A stretch of DNA of 64,000 bases from contig JJOH01000098.1 of the NCBI GenBank assembly GCA_000696115.1, positions 203,872-267,871 on the forward strand, given 5' to 3'. Origin of the DNA: Streptomyces olindensis. Lineage in GTDB: Bacteria > Actinomycetota > Actinomycetes > Streptomycetales > Streptomycetaceae. Numbering within the stretch: position 1 is the stretch's first letter; every line of letters begins with the position of its first letter. This document shows, piece after piece, positions 16,889-25,025 of this stretch. The notes beneath the pieces were generated by a model, which ran no database searches, was not told where the DNA came from, and worked only from the letters and a program-made list of their open reading frames with translations. The translations under genes were made by a program, and so were the position numbers.

Positions 16889-17860
16889 GTGAAAGTCGCA
16901 GTTCTCGGCGCCGGTGCCATCGGCGCCTACGTCGGCGCCGCGCTCCACCGCGCGGGCGCCGACGTGCATCTCATCGCCCGTGGACCGCATCTGGCGGCCA
17001 TGAGGCAGTACGGAGTCCGGGTGCGCAGCCCGCGCGGCGACTTCACCGCGCACCCCCACGCGACCGACGACCCGGCCGAGGTCGGCCCGGTCGACTACGT
17101 CTTCCTGGGCCTGAAGGCCAACGCGTACGCGGCGTGCGGGCCGCTGATCGCGCCGCTGCTGCACGACACCACGGCCGTCGTGGCGGCCCAGAACGGCATC
17201 CCCTGGTGGTACTTCCACCGGCACGGCGGCCCCTACGACGGCCACCGCATCGAGAGCGTGGACCCGGACGGCGCGGTCAGTGCGGTGCTCGCGCCCGAAC
17301 GGGCCGTCGGATGCGTGGTCTACGCGGCGACCGAGCTCGAAGGCCCGGGGATCGTACGGCACTTGGAAGGCACCCGGTTCTCCATCGGCGAGCCCGACCG
17401 CAGCCGCTCGGCTCGCTGTCTGGCCTTCGCCGAGGCCATGCAGGCGGGCGGCCTGAAGTGCCCGGTCGAACCGGATCTGCGGGGCGACATCTGGGTCAAG
17501 CTGCTCGGCAACATCTCCTTCAACCCGATCAGCGCGCTGGCCCGCGCGACCATGCGGCAGATGTGCCTGCACGGCGGCACCCGCAGGGTCATCGAGATCA
17601 TGATGACCGAGACGCTGGCGGTGGCGAACGCCCTGGGCTGCGAGGTCGGGGTCTCCATCGAGCGCCGGCTCGCGGGCGCCGAGCGGGTCGGCGACCACCG
17701 CACCTCCACGCTCCAGGACCTGGAGCGCGGCAAGCCGCTCGAACTCGACGTGCTGCTCGCGGCGGTCGTCGAACTGGCGGAGATCACCGGCGTGGAGGTG
17801 CCCACCCTGCGCACCGTGCACGCCATCTCGGACCTGCTCGCGCTGAGGAGCGCCGCATGA
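16889..17860 (+). CDS. Ketopantoate reductase-like enzyme (ApbA/PanE family)
   Basis: 323 aa. NADP-binding GAGAIGAYVG at residues 7-16, a catalytic-type lysine in FLGLKANAY and the C-terminal motif IWVKLLGNISFNPISAL. GTG at 16889 has GGAG at 6 nt and begins exactly at the Rossmann strand; longer starts do not. First gene of the formate dehydrogenase operon, ATGA-overlapping the next. Members of this family reduce various 2-oxo acids; in this context a role in oxalate/glyoxylate-type metabolism is more likely than pantothenate synthesis, but this is inference. Confidence 0.85.
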   Translation: MKVAVLGAGAIGAYVGAALHRAGADVHLIARGPHLAAMRQYGVRVRSPRGDFTAHPHATDDPAEVGPVDYVFLGLKANAYAACGPLIAPLLHDTTAVVAAQNGIPWWYFHRHGGPYDGHRIESVDPDGAVSAVLAPERAVGCVVYAATELEGPGIVRHLEGTRFSIGEPDRSRSARCLAFAEAMQAGGLKCPVEPDLRGDIWVKLLGNISFNPISALARATMRQMCLHGGTRRVIEIMMTETLAVANALGCEVGVSIERRLAGAERVGDHRTSTLQDLERGKPLELDVLLAAVVELAEITGVEVPTLRTVHAISDLLALRSAA

Positions 17861-19776
17861 GGAAGCGTGAACCGAAGACCTACACCCGACTCACCCACCC
17901 TCTCGTGCGGGACTCCCGGGACGAGCCGTTCCGGCGGGCGACCTGGGAGGAGGCCCTGGACCGCGCGGCCCGGGGGCTGGAGCGCAACCGCGGCGCCTTC
18001 GGCATGTTCAGCTGCGCCCGCGCCACGAACGAGATGAACTACGTGGCGCAGAAGTTCGCCCGGGTCGTCATGGGCACCAACAACGTCGACTCCTGCAACC
18101 GCACCTGCCACGCCCCGAGCGTGGCCGGGCTGTCGGCGGCGTTCGGCTCGGGCGGCGGGACGTCGTCGTACGAGGAGATCGAGCACACCGACGTCATCGT
18201 GATGTGGGGTTCCAACGCCCGGTTCGCGCACCCGATCTTCTTCCAGCACGTGCTGAAGGGCATCAGGAACGGCGCCCGGATGTACGCGGTCGATCCGCGC
18301 CGGACGTCGACCGCCGAGTGGGCGGAGAGCTGGCTCGGGCTGAACGTCGGCACGGACATCCCGATGGCGCACGCGATCGGCCGCGAGATCATCCACGCGG
18401 GGCTCGCCAACGAGGCGTTCATCGAGCGGGCGACGACCGGCTTCGAGGAGTACAGGGCGCTGGTCGAGCCGTGGACGCTGTCGCTCGCCGAGAAGGTGAC
18501 GGGCGTCCCGGCGGCAGCCATCAGGGAGCTGGCGCACGCCTACGCCCGGGCCGAGCGCGCCCAGTTGTGCTGGACGCTCGGCATCACCGAGCACCACAAC
18601 GGCACCGACAACGTCCGCGCCCTGATCAACCTGTCCCTGCTCACCGGGCACGTCGGCCGGTACGGCTCGGGTCTGCAGCCGCTGCGCGGGCAGAACAACG
18701 TGCAGGGCGGCGGCGACATGGGCGCGATCCCCAACCGCCTGCCCGGCTTCCAGGACATCCTCGACCCCGACACGCGGCTGAAGTTCGAGTCGGCCTGGGA
18801 CACCGTCATCCAGCCGCACTACGGCCTGAACCTCACGGAGATGTTCGAGGCCATGGAGGACGGCTCGCTCAAGGCCGTCTACTGCATCGGCGAGAACCCG
18901 GCCCAGTCGGAGGCCGACAGCGAGCAGGCCGTGCGGCGGCTGAAGGCGCTCGACTTCCTGGTCGTGCAGGACATCTTCCTGACGAAGACGGCGGAGCTGG
19001 CGGACGTCGTGCTGCCCGCGACGGCCGGCTGGGCGGAGACCGAGGGCACGACCACCAACAGCGAGCGGCGCGTCCAGCGCGTCCGCAGGGCCGTCACCCC
19101 GCCCGGCGAGGCCCGCGAGGACATCGACATCATCTGCGATCTCGCGGCCCGCCTGGGCCACGACTGGAAGTACGCGGACGCCGAGACCGTGTGGAACGAG
19201 CTGAGGTCCGTCTCGCCCGACCACTTCGGCATGACGTACGAGCGTCTGGAGGAGCACCAGGGCATCCAGTGGCCGTGCCCCAGCACCGAGCGGCTCGAAC
19301 CGACCTTCCTGCACGGCCGGTTGTGGGACCCCGTCCCCGCGCGGCGCGGCCGGCTCGCGCCGTTCGGGATCGTGCAGCACGACCCGCCCGTGGACCTCAC
19401 CGACGAGCGGTACCCGATCCGGCTCACCACCGGGCGGCGGCTCGATTCGTACAACACCGGTGTGCAGAGCGGCGGTTACGCCTCCCCGCTGCGGCGCGGC
19501 GAGTACGTCGAGCTGAGCCCGGAGGACGCGGAGCGCTACGGGGTGGTCGTCGGCGAGGAGGTCCAGGTCACCTCGCGGCGCGGGTCGGTGACGGCGCCGG
19601 TGTGGGTGGACCCGGCGCTGCGGCCCGGGCTCGCCTTCATGACCATGCACTTCCCCGACGAGGTGGACACCAACCAGCTGACGATCGAGGCGAACTGCCC
19701 GATCGCGGGGACGGCGGAGTTCAAGGCGTCGGCGATCCGGATCGAGAAGCTGCCCATCGCGACCATCGTGGGGTGA
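17857..19776 (+). CDS. Formate dehydrogenase alpha chain, catalytic half (molybdopterin domains)
   Basis: 639 aa. Contains the Mo-bisMGD catalytic domain and C-terminal molydopterin-binding domain of NAD-dependent formate dehydrogenase. Cys84-His85 in RTCHAPSVAGL is the metal-ligand Cys and adjacent His (cysteine, not selenocysteine). MWGSNARFAHP, GENPAQSEAD, VVLPATAGWAETEGT and LTTGRRLDSYNTG are also present. The protein starts at RLTHPLVRDSRDEPFRRATW, the point that normally follows the N-terminal [4Fe-4S] domain, which is missing here and is found instead at the end of the gene at 21612-22472. Starts within the stop of the reductase gene. Confidence 0.9.
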   Translation: MRKREPKTYTRLTHPLVRDSRDEPFRRATWEEALDRAARGLERNRGAFGMFSCARATNEMNYVAQKFARVVMGTNNVDSCNRTCHAPSVAGLSAAFGSGGGTSSYEEIEHTDVIVMWGSNARFAHPIFFQHVLKGIRNGARMYAVDPRRTSTAEWAESWLGLNVGTDIPMAHAIGREIIHAGLANEAFIERATTGFEEYRALVEPWTLSLAEKVTGVPAAAIRELAHAYARAERAQLCWTLGITEHHNGTDNVRALINLSLLTGHVGRYGSGLQPLRGQNNVQGGGDMGAIPNRLPGFQDILDPDTRLKFESAWDTVIQPHYGLNLTEMFEAMEDGSLKAVYCIGENPAQSEADSEQAVRRLKALDFLVVQDIFLTKTAELADVVLPATAGWAETEGTTTNSERRVQRVRRAVTPPGEAREDIDIICDLAARLGHDWKYADAETVWNELRSVSPDHFGMTYERLEEHQGIQWPCPSTERLEPTFLHGRLWDPVPARRGRLAPFGIVQHDPPVDLTDERYPIRLTTGRRLDSYNTGVQSGGYASPLRRGEYVELSPEDAERYGVVVGEEVQVTSRRGSVTAPVWVDPALRPGLAFMTMHFPDEVDTNQLTIEANCPIAGTAEFKASAIRIEKLPIATIVG

Positions 19777-19782
19777 CGCACC

Positions 19783-21615
19783 GTGGACCTGCACTTCGGC
19801 GACAGCAAACCGACGGACGAGGAACGGGCGGCCGTGGACGCCCTGCTCGGGCCCCCGGAGTCCTCCTGGGAGGGCGCCGCCCGCGATGAGATGCGGGCTG
19901 CCGATCTGAGGTGGGCCCGTGGCGGACGTGCGGCCCGGGACCGCCGCGACCTGCTGTTGCCGGGGCTGCACGCGATCAACGACCGGGTCGGCTGGATCAG
20001 CGACGGCGCCCTCGACTACCTGTGCCGGCGGCTGACGGTGCCGCCGGCGGAGGCGTACGGGGTCGCCACCTTCTACGCCCTGTTCTCCGTCAGGCCGCGC
20101 CCGGCGACCGTGCTGCACGTGTGCACGGACCTGGCGTGCGCGGCGGCCGGGGCGCCGGAGCTGTGCGCGGGGATCGAGGAGCGGCTGGGCCCCGGCAGTG
20201 GGGTGAGCGTGCAGCGCGGCCCGTGCCTGGGCCTGTGCGAACGCGCCCCGGCGGCGCTCGCGATCAGGGCCGGGGACCCGGTCCGTACGGCGGTGTCGGC
20301 ACCGGCGACCGTCGCGGAGGCCGTCCTCGCCGCGAGCGCCCCCGACTCGGCGCCGGAGGAGCCCCCGGCCGCGCTGGCGGTCCCCCAGGCCGGGCAGGAC
20401 GGCCTGATGCTGCTGCACCGCGTCGGCGTGGTCGACCCGGCGTCCCTGGACGACTACCGCGCCCACGGCGGCTACACGGCCCTGCGCCGGGCCTTCGCAC
20501 TGGGACCGGCGGGGGTCATCCGCGAGGTCACCGACTCGGGCCTGGTCGGGCGCGGCGGCGCCGCCTTCCCCACCGGCCGCAAGTGGCAGGCCACGGCGTC
20601 CCAGCCGGACCATCCGCACTACCTCGTCTGCAACGCCGACGAGTCCGAGCCGGGCACGTTCAAGGACCGCGTGCTCATGGAGGGCGACCCGTACGCGCTC
20701 GTCGAGGCGATGACGATCGCCGGGTACGCGACCGGTGCCCACCAGGGCTACCTCTATCTGCGCGGCGAGTACCCGCGCGCTCTGCACCGCCTGGAGCACG
20801 CGATCGGGCAGGCACGCGCGCGTGGGCTGCTCGGCGACGACATCCTCGGCCAGGGCTACGCCTTCGACATGGAGATCCGGCGCGGCGCGGGCGCCTACAT
20901 CTGCGGCGAGGAGACGGCCCTGTTCAACTCCATCGAGGGCTACCGGGGCGAGCCCCGCTCCAAGCCGCCCTTCCCCGTGGAGAAGGGCCTGTTCGGCAAG
21001 CCGACCGTCGAGAACAACGTGGAGACGCTGGTCAACGTCCTGCCGATCCTGACCATGGGCGCCCCGGCGTACGCGGCGATCGGGACCGGGCGCTCGACCG
21101 GACCGAAGCTGTACTGCGTGTCCGGGACGGTGGAGCGGCCCGGTGTCTACGAGCTGCCCTTCGGCGCGACCCTCGGTGAGCTGCTCGCGCTCGCCGGGGT
21201 ACGGGACGGGCTGCGGGCGGTGCTGCTGGGTGGGGCGGCCGGCGGTTTCGTCCGGGCCGACGAGCTGGACATCCCGCTCACCTTCGAGGGCACGCGCGAG
21301 GCCGGCACGACCCTGGGCTCCGGAGTCGTCATGGCCTTCGACGACACCGTGCCCCTCCCCCGGCTGCTGCTGCGCATCGCCGAGTTCTTCCGCGACGAGT
21401 CGTGCGGGCAGTGCGTGCCCTGCCGGGTCGGGACCGTGCGGCAGGAGGAGGCGCTGCACCGGATCGCGGAGCGCACGGGTGCCGCCGCCGCGGGCGACAT
21501 CGCCCTGCTGAGGGAGGTCGGCCGCGCGATGCGGGACGCCTCGATCTGCGGTCTCGGGCAGACCGCGTGGAACGCCGTGGAATCCGCCATCGACCGTCTG
21601 GGGGCGTACGAATGA
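19783..21615 (+). CDS. NuoE-NuoF fusion: NADH-oxidising diaphorase subunit of formate dehydrogenase
   Basis: 610 aa. The N-terminal third is NuoE-like with the [2Fe-2S] pattern CTDLAC plus CLGLC. The rest is NuoF-like: FMN/NADH loops GRGGAAFPTGRKW, NADESEPGTFKDR and GAGAYICGEETAL, then a [4Fe-4S] site in SCGQCVPCRVG with a later Cys in ICGLGQT. Passes electrons from formate to NAD. GTG start at 19783, 6 nt after the preceding stop; the next gene overlaps by ATGA. The fusion matches the FdsB/FdsG pair of soluble formate dehydrogenases. Confidence 0.9.
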   Translation: MDLHFGDSKPTDEERAAVDALLGPPESSWEGAARDEMRAADLRWARGGRAARDRRDLLLPGLHAINDRVGWISDGALDYLCRRLTVPPAEAYGVATFYALFSVRPRPATVLHVCTDLACAAAGAPELCAGIEERLGPGSGVSVQRGPCLGLCERAPAALAIRAGDPVRTAVSAPATVAEAVLAASAPDSAPEEPPAALAVPQAGQDGLMLLHRVGVVDPASLDDYRAHGGYTALRRAFALGPAGVIREVTDSGLVGRGGAAFPTGRKWQATASQPDHPHYLVCNADESEPGTFKDRVLMEGDPYALVEAMTIAGYATGAHQGYLYLRGEYPRALHRLEHAIGQARARGLLGDDILGQGYAFDMEIRRGAGAYICGEETALFNSIEGYRGEPRSKPPFPVEKGLFGKPTVENNVETLVNVLPILTMGAPAYAAIGTGRSTGPKLYCVSGTVERPGVYELPFGATLGELLALAGVRDGLRAVLLGGAAGGFVRADELDIPLTFEGTREAGTTLGSGVVMAFDDTVPLPRLLLRIAEFFRDESCGQCVPCRVGTVRQEEALHRIAERTGAAAAGDIALLREVGRAMRDASICGLGQTAWNAVESAIDRLGAYE

Positions 21616-22472
21616 CCGTCACACCGCTGGGGATCCCGCGCCGGCTGCTGGAGTTCACCATCGACGGCGAACAGGCCCGGGTCCCCGAGGGCTCGACGAT
21701 CCTCGACGCCTGCCGGGCGGCGGGCAAGGACATCCCGACCCTGTGCGAGGGCGACACCCTGCGGCCGAAGAACGCCTGCCGCGTCTGTGTCGTCGAGGTC
21801 GAGGGGTCCAGGACCCTCGTCCCGGCCTGCTCCCGCAAGGCCGAGCCGGGCATGGAGGTCCGCACGGACACCGAGCGCGCCCGGCACAGCCGGAAGATCG
21901 TCCTGGAGCTGCTGGCGTCCTCCGTCGACCTGTCGACCACGCCCCGGGTCGCCGAGTGGCTCAAGGAGTACGAGGCCAAGCCGGACCGCTTCGGCCCGGA
22001 CGCGGGCCGGCTGAACGAGGAGCCGAGGGTCGACAACGACCTGTACGTGCGTGACTACGACAAGTGCATCCTCTGCTACAAGTGCGTCGACGCCTGCGGC
22101 GACCAGTGGCAGAACACCTTCGCGATCTCGGTCGCCGGGCGCGGTTTCGACGCCCGGATCGCCGTGGAGCACGACGCGCCGCTGACCGACTCGGCGTGCG
22201 TGTACTGCGGCAACTGCATCGAGGTGTGCCCCACGGGCGCGCTGTCCTTCAAGTCGGAGTTCGACATGCGCGCGGCGGGTACGTGGGACGAGTCGCGGCA
22301 GACGGAGACGACGACGGTGTGCGCGTACTGCGGAGTGGGCTGCAACCTGACGCTGCACGTGCAGGACAATGAGATCGTGAAGGTCACCTCGCCGCACGAC
22401 AACCCGGTGACCCACGGCAACCTCTGCATCAAGGGCCGCTTCGGCTACCAGCACGTACAGAACCGGGGCTGA
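21612..22472 (+). CDS. Formate dehydrogenase alpha chain, iron-sulfur half (2Fe-2S, 2x4Fe-4S and Mo-site 4Fe-4S domain)
   Basis: 286 aa. Residues about 12-95 form a NuoG-like [2Fe-2S] domain (CEGDTLRPKNACRVCVV, CSRKA). Then two ferredoxin-type clusters, CILCYKCVDAC and CVYCGNCIEVCPTG. The last 50 residues are the N-terminal [4Fe-4S] domain of a molybdopterin oxidoreductase: CAYCGVGCNLTLHVQ, then GNLCIKGRFGYQHVQ just before the stop. In ordinary FdhA this segment leads straight into the catalytic domain; here that domain is the separate gene two positions upstream. ATGA overlap with the NuoEF gene. Confidence 0.88.
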   Translation: MTVTPLGIPRRLLEFTIDGEQARVPEGSTILDACRAAGKDIPTLCEGDTLRPKNACRVCVVEVEGSRTLVPACSRKAEPGMEVRTDTERARHSRKIVLELLASSVDLSTTPRVAEWLKEYEAKPDRFGPDAGRLNEEPRVDNDLYVRDYDKCILCYKCVDACGDQWQNTFAISVAGRGFDARIAVEHDAPLTDSACVYCGNCIEVCPTGALSFKSEFDMRAAGTWDESRQTETTTVCAYCGVGCNLTLHVQDNEIVKVTSPHDNPVTHGNLCIKGRFGYQHVQNRG

Positions 22473-22479
22473 TCAGGAC

Positions 22480-23328
22480 ATGGGACGAGTCACGGAACGA
22501 CGCAAGGTGCTCCGCATCCGGGACGGGGCCGTCTCCAGCCGCCCGGACACGCTTGTCGCCGAGGAGCCCCTGGAGATCCGGCTGAACGGCAAGCCCCTGG
22601 CGATCACCATGCGCACCCCGGGCGACGACTTCGCGCTCGCGGCGGGCTTCCTGGTGAGCGAGGGCGTGCTGGGCGGGCAGCAGGACCTCAGGAACATCGT
22701 CTACTGCGCCGGGGCCACCGCCGACGGCTCGAACACGTACAACGTGGTCGACGTGCAGACGGCCCCGGGCGTGGTGATCCCCGACATCACTCTGGAGCGC
22801 AACGTCTACACGACGTCCTCCTGCGGCCTGTGCGGCAAGGCGTCCCTGGACGCCGTGCGGACGACGGCCCGCTGGCCCATCGCCGACGCTCCCCCGGTCC
22901 GGGTCACGCCCGAGCTGCTGGCGAGCCTGCCCGACCGGCTGCGCGCCGCCCAGCGGGTCTTCGACCGGACGGGGGGCCTGCACGCGGCGGCCCTGTTCTC
23001 GGAGGAGGGCGAGCTGCTGGACGTCCGGGAGGACGTGGGACGGCACAACGCGGTCGACAAGCTGGTGGGCCGTGCCCTGCAGAACGGGCAGCTGCCGCTG
23101 TCGCGGGCGATCCTGCTCGTGTCGGGCCGCGCCTCCTTCGAGCTGGCGCAGAAGGCCGTGATGGCCGGCATCCCGGTCCTGGCGGCGGTGTCGGCGCCGT
23201 CCTCCCTGGCGGTGGACCTGGCCGCCGAGACGGGCCTGACGCTGGTGGGCTTCCTGCGGGGCAGCTCCATGAACGTGTACGCGGGTGAGGACCGCATCGC
23301 TCTGCGGGCCGCGGCCGCCCAGGGCTGA
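22480..23328 (+). CDS. fdhD: Formate dehydrogenase accessory sulfurtransferase FdhD
   Basis: 282 aa. The redox motif SSCGLCGKAS carries the CxxC that relays sulfur to the Mo-bisMGD cofactor; EDVGRHNAVDKLVG and LVSGRASFELAQKA are family signatures. It follows the iron-sulfur half by 7 nt as the last gene of the operon and is needed for an active formate dehydrogenase. Confidence 0.95.
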   Translation: MGRVTERRKVLRIRDGAVSSRPDTLVAEEPLEIRLNGKPLAITMRTPGDDFALAAGFLVSEGVLGGQQDLRNIVYCAGATADGSNTYNVVDVQTAPGVVIPDITLERNVYTTSSCGLCGKASLDAVRTTARWPIADAPPVRVTPELLASLPDRLRAAQRVFDRTGGLHAAALFSEEGELLDVREDVGRHNAVDKLVGRALQNGQLPLSRAILLVSGRASFELAQKAVMAGIPVLAAVSAPSSLAVDLAAETGLTLVGFLRGSSMNVYAGEDRIALRAAAAQG

Positions 23329-23352
23329 GCAGGTCCTTCCGCGACACGGCGG

Positions 23353-23400
23353 CGGGGCCCCGACCGGCGGGGAGCGCCCCCTGCGCCGCAAGGGGCCCCG
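23353..23400. terminator. Inverted repeat between convergent fdhD and MarR genes
   Basis: CGGGGCCCC (23353-23361) pairs with GGGGCCCCG (23392-23400) around a 30-nt GC-rich loop. Position between two gene ends suits a terminator; the long loop lowers confidence. Confidence 0.4.
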
Positions 23401-23402
23401 TC

Positions 23403-23864
23403 TCAGTCCGCCGGGGTGCGGGGTGCCTGGTCGGCCGTGCCGGATATGCGCAGCAGCATCCCCGTGAACTGCTCGCGCTCGGCAGGTGTCAGCGGCGCGA
23501 GCAGCTCGTCGTTGGCGGCGCGGGCCGCCTTCTCGCAGCGCTTCAGCAGCCGGGCGCCCCGCGCGGTGAGGGACACCGCGTTCTTGCGGCGGTCCCTGGG
23601 GTCCGGCTCGCGCACCACCAGGCCGGCCGCCTGGAGGTCGTCGAGGATGCCGACCAGGTCCTTGGGGTCCAGCCTGATCGCGCGGCCGAGGTCGGCCTGG
23701 GCGACGGGCGCGAGGTCCCGGACGGCGGACAGCACCACGTGGTGCCACATCCGCATGTCCTCCTCGGCCAGCGCCTCGGCCACCAGGGCCCGGCCGCGGG
23801 CGGCGGCGCGGCCGAGCAGCCAGCTGGGCAGGGAGCGGATCGCGGGGAGGGGGGCTTCCGACAT
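23403..23864 (-). CDS. MarR-family transcriptional regulator
   Basis: 153 aa. Winged-helix core with LDPKDLVGILDDLQAAGLVVREPDPRD broken by the wing DRRKNAVSLTARG, typical of MarR. ATG at 23864. Divergent from a quinone oxidoreductase gene, with two CGTTGG-containing palindromes in the 103-bp space, so it probably represses both genes. Confidence 0.88.
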   Translation of the reverse strand: MSEAPLPAIRSLPSWLLGRAAARGRALVAEALAEEDMRMWHHVVLSAVRDLAPVAQADLGRAIRLDPKDLVGILDDLQAAGLVVREPDPRDRRKNAVSLTARGARLLKRCEKAARAANDELLAPLTPAEREQFTGMLLRISGTADQAPRTPAD

Positions 23865-23876
23865 GGCCGCAGCCTA

Positions 23877-23893
23877 ACCAAGAAATCGTTGGT
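23877..23893. promoter_or_regulatory. MarR-type operator 1
   Basis: ACCAA-GAAATCG-TTGGT, an inverted repeat 13 bp upstream of the MarR start. Shares the CGTTGG half-site with 23916-23932. Confidence 0.5.
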
Positions 23894-23915
23894 GCACCCT
23901 ATGATCCTCCTATAC

Positions 23916-23932
23916 CGTTGGGCTCCCCAACG
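23916..23932. promoter_or_regulatory. MarR-type operator 2
   Basis: CGTTGGGCTCCCCAACG, inverted repeat CGTTGGG/CCCAACG with 3-bp centre, 39 bp centre to centre from operator 1 and 36 bp before the oxidoreductase start. Confidence 0.5.
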
Positions 23933-23967
23933 AATCCGTGGGGATCACCGACGACTCCGGAGGTGCG

Positions 23968-24885
23968 ATGCGCCGCGTCCGCTACGAATCCCGAGGCGGC
24001 CCCCTGTTCGTCGAGGAGGCACCGGTCCCCGAACCCGGCCCCGGAGAGCTGCTGGTGCGCGCGGAGGCGATCGGTGTCACGCTCCCGGTGGTGCGCAAGG
24101 TCACCGAGGCGGCCGAGCCGGTCCCGCTCGGCGGGGAGATCGCCGGGGAGGTCACGGCGGTCGGCGAGGGCGTGACCCGCTTCGGCACCGGCGACCGGGT
24201 GACGGGGCTCTGCTTCGGGCACGGCTACGCCGACTTCGCCCTGCTGCACGAGGCCATGGCCTCCCCCGTGCCCGCGGACGCCGGCGCCGTCGACGCGGTC
24301 GCCCTGGTCCGCAGCGGCCTGGTCGCCCTCGGCGCCCTGGAGGCGGCGCGTCCCGAGCCGGGCGAGGCGGCCCTGGTCACGGCGGCGGCCAGCGGTGTCG
24401 GCCACCTGGCCGTGCAGCTGGCCCGGACCCGCGGCGCCGGACGCGTCGTGGGAGCCGTCTCCGACCCGGCCAAGGCCGGCTTCGTCCGCGGCCTCGGCGC
24501 CGACCACGTCGTCGCGTACGGCGACGACAGCTGGGGGGCGCCCGTCGACTACGCCCTGGACGCGGTGGGCGGCGAGCTGCTCACCCCGGCCCTCGCCGCG
24601 CTCGCCCCGGAAGGGCGGCTCGTGGCGTACAGCTCGGGCGGCGGCACGATCCAGGCGTACGACCTGCTCGTGGGCGCCAAGTCGGTGATCGGGTTCCAGA
24701 TGGCCCGTGTCGCCCGCGGGAAGCCGGAGTTGTACGAGCTGTGGCGCGGGGAGCTGTGGCGGCTGTTCGCCGCGGGAGAGATCGAGCCCGTCGTGCACGG
24801 GCGGTTCGCCCTGGAGGACGCGGTGAAGGCACACGGGGAGATCGAGGCGCGGTCCAACCTCGGAAAGGTCGTGCTGATCCCCTGA
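23968..24885 (+). CDS. Zinc-free quinone oxidoreductase (MDR family)
   Basis: 305 aa. GroES-like N-terminal domain (VPEPGPGELLVRAEAIGV) and NADPH-binding domain with VTAAASGVGHLAVQLAR, the AxxGxxG-type loop of the zeta-crystallin/QorA branch; no zinc-ligand cysteines. ATG at 23968 has GGAGG 4 nt away. Reduces quinones or enones with NADPH; adjacent MarR control suggests response to an electrophile or phenolic compound. Confidence 0.87.
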   Translation: MRRVRYESRGGPLFVEEAPVPEPGPGELLVRAEAIGVTLPVVRKVTEAAEPVPLGGEIAGEVTAVGEGVTRFGTGDRVTGLCFGHGYADFALLHEAMASPVPADAGAVDAVALVRSGLVALGALEAARPEPGEAALVTAAASGVGHLAVQLARTRGAGRVVGAVSDPAKAGFVRGLGADHVVAYGDDSWGAPVDYALDAVGGELLTPALAALAPEGRLVAYSSGGGTIQAYDLLVGAKSVIGFQMARVARGKPELYELWRGELWRLFAAGEIEPVVHGRFALEDAVKAHGEIEARSNLGKVVLIP

Positions 24886-25025
24886 CGCACGCTTCTTGTG
24901 GGGGGTCTGTGCAGCCAAGTACCGTCTGTGGCCCACACATTGGACGTGGGATGTCCGAATGACCGGATGTCTGTTCCCCCGTCCCGGTGGTCCAGCCGAC
25001 AGACGCATGAAGGGCAGGTCGCACC

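Noticed and set aside
24930..24990. TTGGAC and GTCC half-sites upstream of the sialidase as an operator
   Set aside because: The symmetry is imperfect and short (GGAC-N7-GTCC), expected by chance at this GC content.
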